64,000 bases of DNA, taken from assembly GCA_963854835.1 (NCBI GenBank), contig OY978529.1, positions 36,080,055 to 36,144,054 on the forward strand, written 5' to 3'. The notes under the pieces were generated by a model. The model was not told the DNA's origin. It saw only the letters and a list, made by a program, of their open reading frames with translations, and did not search any database. Origin of the DNA: Megamerina dolium. Lineage: Eukaryota; Arthropoda; Insecta; Diptera; Megamerinidae. This document shows positions 48,338-59,294 of this stretch, one piece after another. Numbering within the stretch: the first letter of the stretch is position 1; every line of letters begins with the position of its first letter. Made by a program: the position numbers and the translations under genes.

Positions 48338-48720
48338 TGTAGGTGGTCGTAGCTCAGTGGTTAGTGCGTTGGACATGTGTTCTGTATTTCGTGGGTTCAA
48401 TCCCCGGCTGAAGCATAACAAAATTCAATATCGAAAAGATTTTTCTTTCGAACGGTACCCACCTGTCGGCAAGTAATTTGCAATTCTTCTGACAGTAACA
48501 ACTTGCCATGAAAAAGCTTCTAAAAGACCTCTGTGACAAAGCCCAGAAAAAGTGACGTTACAAGGGTTCTGCCGCTGGGAACCGGCTAATATAAGTAGGT
48601 GCCTTCTAATGCTGTCCACATTTAACAAGCACAACACTATTTCAAGAGAAGCTCAGTGGTATCGCCATCAGCATTCCTGGCCTAAGTGGGTCCTCTCAGA
48701 GAGAGAGATGCAACCTAACC
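48338..48720 (+). mobile_element. Composite SINE bracketed by target duplications
   Basis: Head ggtcgtagctcagtggttag with B box gggttcaatccccggc and a typical body to agagaagctcagtgg. Instead of the usual 3' end it continues tatcgccatcagcattcctg, gcctaagtgggtcctctcag, agagagagatgcaacctaac, c. The exact 11-bp duplication ttaatcctata flanks the whole at 48327-48337 and 48721-48731, so body and unusual tail were inserted together. Confidence 0.88.
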
Positions 48721-48734
48721 TTAATCCTATAAGG

Positions 48735-50085
48735 GAGTGGGCTAAGTTTCATTGAAAAACGGAATCCGAAACGGACCAAAACAAGCTTAATTTAAACGCA
48801 CGTTACCTACAAAATCTATTTGGATTCCTTTTATATTAGAAAACAATTTATCCTACTCTGAATGCTGTCATGTAAAGCTTGTCATCGAATTATTATCAAT
48901 CAGCTTTACTTTTGCCAATCGTTTAATCGCTTTGATTTCGATTCAAAGAGTTCGATTAATTGCTGTTGTCTTTTTCTGTTCCTTTTGCTGTTGTTGTTGT
49001 TATATTAAATGCTCATGATGCTTTGATGCATCACTCATAGCCAATATGCAATATGCAAGCATTTAAAGAAGTTCACTATGAGGGATCAGAAAGAAAAACA
49101 CCGACAAAGTGTTATCATAACAAGTAAAACGAAAATGACAAAAAAAAAACACAACAAAAAAAATGTGTAAAAAGAAAAAAAAGAAGCGGAAAAAACAAAG
49201 AAAATTAAAAAGCGCTCAACTTCAAAGGATAATGTTGGCAGCGGCTGTAGCAACGTCAAAGGACAAACAAAACGGATAGGAGCAGCAAAGGCACTATACT
49301 TGTATGTACAGCTAGGCGTCAGTACTGGCGTGGCGCGGTGACAAATGTGTTAATGACATGCCTGTTATTGCCATTTGTGATGCTGCTGGATGATATCAAG
49401 CGATATCATTTGCTGCAGCAGCAGCAACAGCAGCAGGAGCAACATAAGCATCATCTTCCTCATCATAATTATCAAATTGGTTGTTGGAGCTGACTGGTGG
49501 CGGTTGTTATTACATCCAACAACAACAACAACAACAACATCAAAGCGTGTTGAAGCTTGCCAATTGTTTACACATCGAATGGATATAAAGAAGTTGTGTT
49601 GTTAGTACCTCCCTAGTATCTACTGCATACAATAATATTAAATTTTTTTTGGTCTATGTTGATAAGCTTGAAGATGAGCTATGTATTTGCTTGATTTTTA
49701 TTTTTCTTTTATAATCTCTTTTGTAATTTATTTTGTTCATTATGTTGTTACATTTTTATATCCGCAGGGAATATGTTAAATATTTGAGAGAGAGAGAGAG
49801 AGAGAGATGAAGAGAGTGAGGATCCAGCAGCTTATTTTGTATTCTAAAAGGTGCTTGTGGCACAATTAAATGGCGTTGTAATTAAAGAAAAGGCAAAAGA
49901 GTTCAACGTGATCATCCAAAAGTGAAACAAAAAGGAAAATTATAGTTTAGCCAATTTGTATCTAGTGAAATGTATGAATGATGATGTGGATAAATTTGGT
50001 ATTTATAAGAGGTCTTTTGATTTATTTTCGTTAGTAATTTTTCAATCACCAACTTACCAATAATTGTAGCCAACTCTTGAATGTG
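48735..50085. other. Intergenic DNA with microsatellites
   Basis: No gene recognised. (TTG)n near 48989, A-rich stretch 49138-49210, (GCA)n at 49413-49435, (CAA)n at 49518-49540, (AG)n at 49789-49808. The 71-codon frame at 49390-49605 is derived from these. Confidence 0.5.
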
Positions 50086-50089
50086 CTTC

Positions 50090-51490
50090 CACAGTTATGA
50101 AGCGATTAAGCTCCAATTCTAATGAAAGCCACGCCTACCTCCTACATAAAAGTATGCTTCTAAATGTGTGTTTTCACATTTTTCTAGCGAGAATACAAAG
50201 CTATGAGGCTCAAACTTGGTAAATACGATTTTATTTATAAGTGAATCGACAAACATGAGAATGGGCGTAATCGGATTAAATCTACACCTTCCTTCCCTAA
50301 AAAAATATGTTTTTGAATAAAATTTTCCACAATTTGTGCATGAAAATATTAAGATATGAAGCTGAAATTATATTTACTATATAATAGACTTATTATTGGA
50401 TGCAAACCACGACTACCTCTTATACAAATTTATGCTTCCCTATGCATTAGTTCACGATTTACAACCTAAAAGTCGAGCTATCAAGCTGAAACTCAGTACG
50501 CACGATTACATTTATCAATGCATTGATTTAATCGAGATTGGACCGAATCGGTTGAAAACTAAGCCTACCTCTCATACAAAAGTATGATTCCGTAAGCATG
50601 TTATCACACTTCCCGCACAAAAACACAAAGCTATAAAGTTGAAATTTGGTACATATGATTTTATTTACTAATTAATAGACATATATACAAATGGATTGAA
50701 TTGGATGAAAACCACACCTACCTGCCATACAAATTTATGTTTTCGTATGTATGATTTTATGTTTTACGCTCTAAAAAATCAATATATTAAGCTTAAATTC
50801 ACAATACACTATTATATTATCTCATGAATGGACCTCTTCGATAAGGGGTTGGAATCAGGTGAAAACTCCGCTTATCTCCCATACAAAAGTATGTTTTCGT
50901 AGGTATTTTTTTACATTTTTCGCACGAAAATACAAAGCTAGGAAGATGAAACTTGGTAAAAAGTGATTATATTTAATTATTTCTAGACAACATTAAGAAT
51001 GGATATAATTCTGTAAAAACTACGCCTACCTTCCATACAAAAGTATGTCTCCGTTTCAAATTTTTCGCATAAATATACAAAGATATAGAGCTGAAACTAA
51101 GTATATATGATTTTTTTACTTATTAATACACCTGATTGAGAATGGGCATAATTGGATAAAAACTACACCTACCTCCCATACAAAAGTATGTTTCCGAATG
51201 TGCTTTTTCACACTTTTCGCACTATAATACAAAGCTATGCAGCTAGTACTTGGTGGATGTAATTATTTTTTATTAAGGCATGCATCCAGCCTGAGAAGAG
51301 ACAAAATCGAATGAAAATCACGTCTATCTCCTATACAAAAGTATGTTTTCGTAAGTATATTTTCACATTTTTCGCATGATAATACGATGCAATGGTGCTG
51401 AAACTTGGTAAATATGATTATATTTCGAAAATTAGCATAATCGGATGAAAAACGTACGCGCCTACCATACTAAATTATATTTCACACCTC
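50090..51490 (+). repeat. Tandem array A3, ~153-bp units
   Basis: About nine or ten units with anchors like cctacctcccatacaaaagt near 50140, 50290, 50420, 50573, 50727, 50879, 51034, 51177, 51331 and 51465. Between them are cgcacgaaaatacaaagcta, gctgaaacttggtaaatatg, attatatttat and aatcggatgaaaac. Same orientation as A2. Confidence 0.87.
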
Positions 51491-51494
51491 CAGA

Positions 51495-52540
51495 ATGCGC
51501 CACAGTTACAGCAATATGACACCTTGTGAATTCCCGAAACGTGTAAAAGTGAATGACTTTTCAGTTTTAGTAAATTACTGGTGCAACCATAACTCTTCGC
51601 AATCACTTGATGCAACAATACGAACAATAGGAATTAACTAATGACACAATTTATATATGATTTCGATCTCCTCGATTTAGTTGCACTGGGGCACAGGATG
51701 AGACAATAGCTGTACATTTATGCATGCTTGTATATAGAACAATTGTTTTTTCTTTTAAGAAAATTTTAAGGTGACGTTCTATAATTCACGTGATGCCATG
51801 GCACCTTGGCAATGATTTGTATCTAAGAGAAAAAAGAAATTCTATATAGAATTATATAAAATCGATTAGAAAATTAAGGATCAGAAATAAGAAGCAGAAA
51901 AACTAGAATAATATAATAAATAAGTAAATAAAAACAAAATTCAAAGTCATGCAATTCTAGGAAAAAATTGTCAAAACAATAAATGTGAATGATGTTGAAT
52001 GGTAAAAATCTCACAAAAAAAAAAAAAATACAAAAAATACAAAAAATACAAAAAATACATAAAAATGAAAGGAAATGATCAGCCACTTGGGCACCATTAT
52101 CATTACCATTACTTATTTATTTATTTGTATTTTCTTTATTTTTTTTTTTTTTACACCATCATCACTACCACACAATACACATATCCATATGTATATAGTA
52201 TTTTTGAGTAAAAGTGTGAATGAGTATACATTTAGTTGTGTGAATGAATCATTTGCAATGAATATTGTTTGTCTGAATATTTCAATGGAATATTGTCTGA
52301 AGGCAAGACATAATAAAATGTAGCAAAACAAAAAAAAAAAAAAAAAAAAAAAATTAAAATGCTCTAAATGTAGTTTAGTGATTTATTAATTTCTAGGTGG
52401 ATTTTCATTTACTCGTTGATGTTACACATATACAATGAAAGTGAAAAAAGGATATCACCACAGAATAATGGCGAAAAGGAAAATCGTTTTATTCATTGCA
52501 TTATTTTGAGTACGAACAAAAAAAAAAAAAAAAATAACTG
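51495..52540. other. AT-rich DNA with simple repeats
   Basis: No gene recognised. A 9-bp repeat of tacaaaaaa type at about 52015-52062, T-run near 52139, A-runs near 52328 and 52520. Confidence 0.5.
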
Positions 52541-52542
52541 AA

Positions 52543-52990
52543 TCATTCCAAAGTAATTTTTTATTTTTATACAATAGTTTCGACGGCGAAAGTGGTTGCT
52601 TGAGCATCATTATTAAATATGCTTAATAGCATCGCATTTTATACACTTATGGACCATCTGATCATGATTATATTGAAATAGACCGAATATTAGGGTTAGC
52701 TCTGAACATAAATATCATATAAAAAAGCTCTTTAATATTAACTAATTCAAAGAAGAAATTAGGAAAATATTCACATCATTCCATAGTAATTTTTTATCTA
52801 TTTCCTCATTAGACATTCATAATGACATCAATCTACATACACTTATGGTCAGCTAATCGTAAAGCTATAACCACCAAGAGACAGTTAGACTGAATATAAG
52901 TGTTAGCTCTGAACGGAAATTCATATTAAAGCTCTTTAGTGTTGATTTAAAGAAGCACTTAGGAAAATATTCTTAAAAATCCCAAGTAAT
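52543..52990. repeat. Diverged ~235-bp tandem duplication
   Basis: Two full units and part of a third. Paired landmarks are cattccaaagtaatttttta (52545) / cattccatagtaatttttta (52780), catttatacacttatgga / catctacatacacttatgg, and gttagctctgaac in both, then aagctcttta and ggaaaatattc in both. Confidence 0.7.
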
Positions 52991-52999
52991 ACAGAAATA

Positions 53000-53660
53000 T
53001 CAATTAGATTTTTCTCTTTACGAAAGCACATTCAATCCTTTATTCATACTCGATGAATTGAATTGAATCCGTTGATCAGTTTTAGTTCAGAAAGCCACCA
53101 CTAAGTCAACACTAACGACTTCATGCGAACAAAATTAATGTTCATTTTATTTGGGGGTTAAAATAAATAATTTTAAGAACCATAGAAGCCAAGATATCAG
53201 ATATTTCTTTACGAACAGAAAAACCATTGAAGCCATCATTTTAACGTGATCGGATATCAAAAAAAAAGCTTTTGAGAGAATCTCAAGTTCGTACCAGGAA
53301 TCAGTGGCACATTAGAAATTAGAAAAGTATGGTCTGCAATTCACGTCATCCGAAAAAGGTATATGACAAAACCTATTCTGAGAACCCTAAATATCCGAAG
53401 CAGCTAGCATTGAAAGGGCTCTTTTCAAAGGTATCGCCCACAGTTCAGGTACTTTAAAAAAGTAGAATTTATTAATAATAACAGCCTTGTCGGAAACGAC
53501 AGAGCAGCTACTTAGCACCTTTCTTCCTGGCTGCCGTGGAATCAATCCAGGTTGACTAATTTATACATATGACATTATGTAAATGTCTATACCATGCAAA
53601 CACTTTAATTTAATACGTGCATTAGAATGAATGCTCAATATTTAAATAGTTAAGTTTAGA
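53000..53660. other. Unassigned DNA
   Basis: I see no recognised gene or repeat. Confidence 0.4.
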
Positions 53661-53663
53661 AAT

Positions 53664-53938
53664 GGGTGCCGTAGCTCAGTGTGCCCACATGGCGGCAAGC
53701 AATTGGCAATTCATACGGTAGTAAAAATTTGCCATGAAAAAGCTTCTGAAAGACCTCTGTAATAAAGCTCACAAGAAATGATGTCACAAGGATTCGGCCG
53801 TCCGAAACCGGCTCAAATCAGTAGGTCTCTTCTAATACTGTCCAAAATTTATCACGCACAACAGTCTTGGAAAAAAACTAGGACAAAGAGCCCTTACGAG
53901 CTTATAAATGCCACTTATTTATTTTTTTTTTTTTTTAA
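53664..53938 (+). mobile_element. SINE copy with deleted head
   Basis: Begins gggtgccgtagctcagtg and then jumps straight to the body at gcccacatggcggcaagcaa, so the B box and early body are gone. The rest follows the family to tgccacttatttattttttt. Confidence 0.82.
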
Positions 53939-53944
53939 GGGTAG

Positions 53945-54955
53945 ACAAAGTTTTCTTATCATTTCTTAAGTGTGGCACACATTATTTAAGAAAACATCTC
54001 TTCATTCTCTTCAGAGTGTGCCTGAAATTATGAAATGGAGGTGGGGAGGAACTGCAATATATTTCAATAGGAAATGAGGGGAAGGGGGGTTAAAAAAATC
54101 CCAGCGATCCCCAATCGTATGGAAGTCTCTCCTCATTTATAATGAAGGCTATGGAAAGCTACTGAAGGCTTTACAAAACCTCAAATTTTTTTAACCATAA
54201 GGTAAATCCAAAATAATTATTGCAGGCGAAATGTTGGGGTGGATCGAAACGGTGCCAGAATTAAAATAAAACACAGTGAGAAAGAAGTAAATTGTCAAAT
54301 GATACCACTGCACAAAAACCTTCACCTCAGCTATGTCACAAAAGATCTCTATGGGCAACCAAAAAACTCCTGATCGAAACATGGGAGCTTATCTCGACTT
54401 GGAACTTCAAACAGATATTACGTTTTGTCACCACGTAACAATTTCATCAAACATCTAATGGGAGAATTTTCAGATCCATCACAAAATGATCGCTCTACTA
54501 AAATTGTCATTTTTATACCTACAAGAGGTCACTAGAATATGGGAGCGCATGTAAAGAAATTACGAATCTTTTACAATACTCATTGTAATAGTTCTAGAAA
54601 CTGAAACGAGAAGGAGATACTCACCTGTCCCCTAGTTTATTGGCCGGTACTTGCAATTTAAAGAAATATGCTTGCTCCATAATCTGCTCGACGGTTAGAA
54701 ATTAGTTCGAAAGACCGATTAAGCTTTATTTATTCGATGGATTGAACCTGGTTAGATAGTCTATCGGAAGTTATTGTAATGATTGTGATATCAAAATTGC
54801 ATCAAATGCTAATTGTGTGGGACAATATTTTCATGTATCAATCACTGCCTCAAAATACGAAGTGAGCTCACAAATGCAGCGCTTGAACGGCAGCTTATAT
54901 CTAGAAGGTCGTAAGGAAGCATCTTTTCGAAGCAATTGTTTCTCTTTTGAAGGTT
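53945..54955. other. Unassigned DNA
   Basis: No recognised protein or element. Contains small open frames without motifs. Confidence 0.4.
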
Positions 54956-54959
54956 GCAT

Positions 54960-55530
54960 AAGATCTTATAACAACTTTTCAGCGCGTATCATTCGAGCTA
55001 TTACTTTTATCAAAGCAAAAACAGCTTCATTAAAAGGAAATTTCTTCTTTCGACTAGAATTGCTTCCATAAGACCTGTGCGAAACAGAAATGTGTGAAGG
55101 AAAATGTGGTGCTAAAATCTCCAACGATATAAAAATCATACTCAGGATTCTGTTAAAAATAATTTTAGATATGCGTTTTTATCGATATTTATGCACAGAA
55201 TTTGGAAAACTTCTACAATGCTTCGATAAGGCTTTAAGGCAACCGAATGCCGTAGTAATAGCAACTGTTTAGCGAGCGTTATCACTTGATGTTGGAACTT
55301 TTATCACAGCGAAAACAACTTCAAAAAAGAACTTCTCTGTCGTCATGGCTCCTAAGAGACTTCTCAGAAATAATAAAAATGTGTTTGAAGTGAAATATAT
55401 GGTAACCCTGGATTTTCTAAGATTTACTTAGAAACTTTAAACAGTTTTTTATCGATATTTTGTCTAAGAATCATTTGTTGGTAAAACTTCTATAAGATTT
55501 CTGTGGCATCATAAGAAACTTTTCATCTGA
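54960..55530. repeat. Diverged ~285-bp tandem duplication
   Basis: Paired landmarks: cttttatcaaagcaaaaaca (55013) / cttttatcacagcgaaaaca (55298), then gcttcattaaaaggaaattt / cttcaaaaaagaacttctct; ttttatcgatatttatgcac (55176) / ttttatcgatattttgtcta (55448), then aaaacttctaca / aaaacttctata. The 84-codon frame at 54817-55071 overlaps this and is not supported as a gene. Confidence 0.6.
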
Positions 55531-55598
55531 GCACATTACTTTTTGTTGATATAGTCCAGATAACTGTGAGGCCTTGTATGGTCTGGTTCGCTGAGTTC

Positions 55599-55642
55599 GA
55601 TTGAGTTCTGATGACCACCATGGTGGTCATCAGAACTCAATC
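55599..55642. repeat. Perfect 44-bp palindrome without spacer
   Basis: Reading from 55599, gattgagttctgatgaccac plus ca is followed immediately by its exact reverse complement to 55642; the centre is ccatgg at 55618-55623. The next bases outward (c and t) do not pair. It lies about 95 bp before the LINE reverse-transcriptase fragment. Confidence 0.95.
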
Positions 55643-55734
55643 TACTACGACTGGAGTGTAGGAAGCAATTCAATAGAGCGAAATTTTATCGAGAGGAAAG
55701 CGGTTGGAATTGCTACTATGAAAAGCTAAGGGTA

Positions 55735-56155
55735 TATACTTAAGAAACACTTGAGGACGGTGCGTAGATCTGTCAGCAGGGGAACTCCCAAAGGCGGTGT
55801 GCTCTCTCCCCTTTCATGGGTTCTGGCAATGAATACACTGTTGCGGAGCCTAGATGAGAGGGGATTTCAGGTTGTTGTATATGCGGATGATGTTGCTATT
55901 ATCGTTCGAGGGAAATTTCCCTATACTCTCTGTGAAATCATGCAAGGTATATTAAATGAAGTAAACATATGGTCTAAATCATGTGGCTTGAGAGTCAACG
56001 CTAATAAAACAGAACTCATTCACTTTGCTAGACAAACCCCTAACTGTTTAACTAGTAGGCTAACGTGGCCGGAATGGAGCTTAAGTCGAACTAAGCTACT
56101 TTTGAAATGTAATAGGCTGGACACCAGAAGAACAATTGGAGTTTTAACATGATTT
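55735..56155 (+). pseudogene. LINE reverse transcriptase fused by deletion to ORF2 tail
   Basis: Open frame read from 55751: RRSVSRGTPKGGVLSPLSWV (reverse-transcriptase block with the G..QGG-type motif, Q replaced by K), MNTLLRSLDERGFQVVVYAD, with the catalytic YADD at 55880-55891, then SKSCGLRVNANKTELIHF. After RQTPNC it jumps to SRLTWPEWSLSRTKLLLKCN and TIGVLT, which belongs downstream of the RNase H domain. Several hundred codons are therefore missing in frame. The clade is probably one with RNase H (I, R1 or LOA type). Confidence 0.85.
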
Positions 56156-56159
56156 TTGA

Positions 56160-57720
56160 AAAATTCTAACAATGCGAAATTGTTACTTCGATTTCTCGGA
56201 TGCTTAGAATTAATTTCATATTGTTTAAAATCATCTGTTTGGGTATTTTTTTACCCTATTTACCCTATTTACCCTATTTCACCCTAGTAATATTAATTTC
56301 ATTATCCCAGTATGTACCTACCTTTTGTGCAACTTATTATTTGTGAAGGTTAATATCAGTTGAGGATAACAAGTGACATGATTCGTTGTATTTATTTCCT
56401 ATTTCAGTTCATGCAAATAGTTCATAGAGGTCGTTTTATTGTCTATTTTGTATTTCCTGTATTTCTCAACATATTCCTGTTGTTATTCTTTATCTCTCCA
56501 TTGTTTTTTGTTGTCTACTTTTACTTCTGTCTCATTTGAAAACTTATGCCTTATGCGTTGCTGTCAACTTTGCTTCAGTATATTCAGACATAAGGGGACA
56601 CACATACTGGTGTGGTGGATACCCTGCAAATTTTTGTACAATTAGTCCTTAACATTTAACACACACACTCCCACATGCACATTTATTTGCATATGTACAT
56701 TCAGAGTTTGTCTATTTGCTTGACATTTGTAATAAAAACTCATAAAAACACATTCAGCAATTTACCAAGCGACACCCGACGTACTAGTATTTTCCCCCGA
56801 TCATTTTCTGGCCAAGTAAAAGTTTTGCATAGTTTTTAGTCAAATAAAAAATGGGGGGAAAAAAAAGAAAATCGCTAAAAAAATATAAAACTTTATATAA
56901 ACAACATTTATGAATGAATGTGTTTGTAACAAATAGTATATAGTATGCTGGTGCTACCATCAACCTAAAAGTTGCCGCTCATTGAGATTTACAGAGAAGA
57001 AAAAAAAAACAAACTCAAACAAAATAGCATGATTTCGAAGTTGGTATCAAATAGAAACAATCCAATACACATACGAGCATAAATATAGTCTAGGTACGTA
57101 CGCCTTATGCCCACATATGAAATATATGGGAGTATACATATGAATGTATGTGTGTATGTTGTTTATAGTTACGCAGAAGAAATAGCAGAAAAAATGAAAA
57201 CTTTTTTTTTTTACACAAAATGATCCATTTGCCGAATAAAAGCATTGCGAAACCCCACTCACATACGACAAGTATTAATAGCTCAAGTACCTTTAGTTTG
57301 TGGGTGTTGGTATACAAGTGGGTGTGAATACTACGAGTGCACCATCTGAATGAAGCAGTATGTATTTGTATTCATTCATTCATTCATTTATACAAAATAT
57401 GTTTTTTTTAACATTTTGTTTTTGCTTCCTCTTCTTCTTCGTGTTTTTGTTATGATTATTGCTATTTGGATATTGTTATTACGCAAATTTTCATTGTAAA
57501 AGTCAAATAGAATTTTGTTGGAAATTTATTTACAAACAAAGGTGTTTTCAGGTTCATCTCAAAGTGTGCACTTTTATATTACTATTAGCGTGCATTTAGA
57601 AAGTTATATTTTTAATGGGTATTCCAATAAGTTAAATCTATTTCTCGAGGAAATAGAATTTTTGAAATTGTTACTAAAATGTTTTAAATTACTAATTTTT
57701 AATAGTATAGAAGCAGTACC
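56160..57720. other. Intergenic DNA with simple repeats
   Basis: No gene recognised. Three and a half copies of the 9-mer taccctatt at about 56253-56282, A-runs near 56860 and 57001, (ATTC)n near 57371-57387. Confidence 0.5.
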
Positions 57721-57724
57721 ACCA

Positions 57725-59290
57725 TAATGCATTGATCAGGAATGTTGGCTTCCATATAAATTTGCCGATTTATATTTAAAAAACGTAACTTTTGTATGGC
57801 GACTATGTTTATTTATGAAAGAAATGATTAAAAATTGTTACAAATGACGTTGTTTTAGTTAAAAAATAAGACTAGTGAAGTTTGAGAATAATGCTTTGAA
57901 AAATAATATTATATTCTATACAAATTTGTCGTTTTTTACTTCAAAAACGTAATTTTTGTATGGCGACTATGTTTATTTATGAAAGACATGATCAAAAATT
58001 GTTACAAGTGACGTTGTTTTAGTGAAAAAATATGATTAATGAAGTTTCAGAATTATGCTATGAAACATAATATTACCTTCTATACAAATTTGCTGATTTT
58101 GATTTCAAAAACCGTAAATTTTGTATGGATACTATGTTTACAAGGGTGAGCTAGCTGCTGCCGGCATCACATGGGAAGGCGCTAGATCAACTGCCCAAAA
58201 CCGTGTGCGATGACGAAGCCTTGTGGAGGCCCTATGCTCCAATTAGGAGTTTAAAGGAGAAAAAAAAAAAAAACTATGTTTACAAATGAAATCGATGACT
58301 TGAATTCTGGTATGGGATACTATTTTAGTAAAAACTAAATATCACAAAACTTTCAGAACGTTGCTTAAAAAAATAAAACTAGCTTCCATATAAATTTATC
58401 GATTTTTGCTTTAAAAGCTTCAAATTTTGTATGAAGGCTATGCTTATTTATAATAGGAATATCTAAAAATGTTGTGCAGAGTAAGATTTCGGTAAAAAAA
58501 TTAAGAATACTGAAATATCAGAACAATGAATTTATATCTGTCATATAATATTATGGATTTTTGTTTAAAAATTTCAGATTTTGAATGGAGACTATATTTA
58601 TTTAAGAGAGGAATGATTAAAAATTTTTCACAGAATACTATTTTGATCAAAAAGTCAGAATATGGAATTTTCAAAATGATATATATATATACCTTCTATA
58701 GAAATTTAGCTATTTCTTTTCTAAATGAACATTTTGTATGCAGACCATTATTATTTATAATTGGAATAATTGAAAATTTTGTACAGAATATCCGAAATTT
58801 TGGTTTAAAGTACTATTTACGTAAAAAAAATAAGAATACTGAAGTTTCACGTGATACATTGATATTTTCCATGCAATTTTGTTGATTTTTATTTCAAAAT
58901 GTGCAACTTTTCTATGGCGACTGGGGTTATTTATAAAAATAGTGATCTTAAATTTTCTCAGCAATATTATTTTGGTGAAAAAACCAGATTTTTGAAGTGA
59001 TGCATTGAATATGAATGCAACCTTCCCTATAATTTGTTTGATTTTCGTTTAGAAAATGCAATTTTTGTATAGCGACTATATTTATTTATGCACAAGATGA
59101 CTTCAAATTATATGTAGAACACGTTTAGAAATGTTTTTCAAAGTTTTAGAATAAATTCACTCACAGTGGCACTTTCCATAACTTCATTGTGTAAACAATT
59201 ACTATTTTACTATATACACAGTATGCTTATTTATACAGGGTTTGGCGACTAGGTTTACTTATAAACGAAATGTTTATTTTCTGTAGTGGA
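57725..59290 (+). repeat. Tandem array C2, ~155-bp units
   Basis: About nine units with anchors aattttgtatggcgactatg or variants near 57795, 57954, 58118, 58425, 58580, 58732, 58911, 59063 and 59240. Shared internal boxes are tttatttatgaaag, tattttggtgaaaaaa, gaagtttcagaat and ttccatacaaatttg. Interrupted by a retroposed fragment at 58143-58272. Confidence 0.85.
58143..58272 (+). mobile_element. Very short LINE 3' end with poly(A)
   Basis: Encodes ELAAAGITWEGARSTAQNRV, R, a stop (tryptophan expected), then RSLVEALCSN and a stop: the extreme C terminus of a non-LTR ORF2 protein. It ends in an A-run and is flanked by the exact 12-bp duplication actatgtttaca at 58131-58142 and 58273-58284. It is a different LINE from the TAAG-tailed one. 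Confidence 0.9.
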
Positions 59291-59294
59291 CTAA

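Noticed and set aside
54817..55071. 84-codon small protein
   Set aside because: It overlaps a diverged tandem duplication and is open in only one unit. No motif is recognised.
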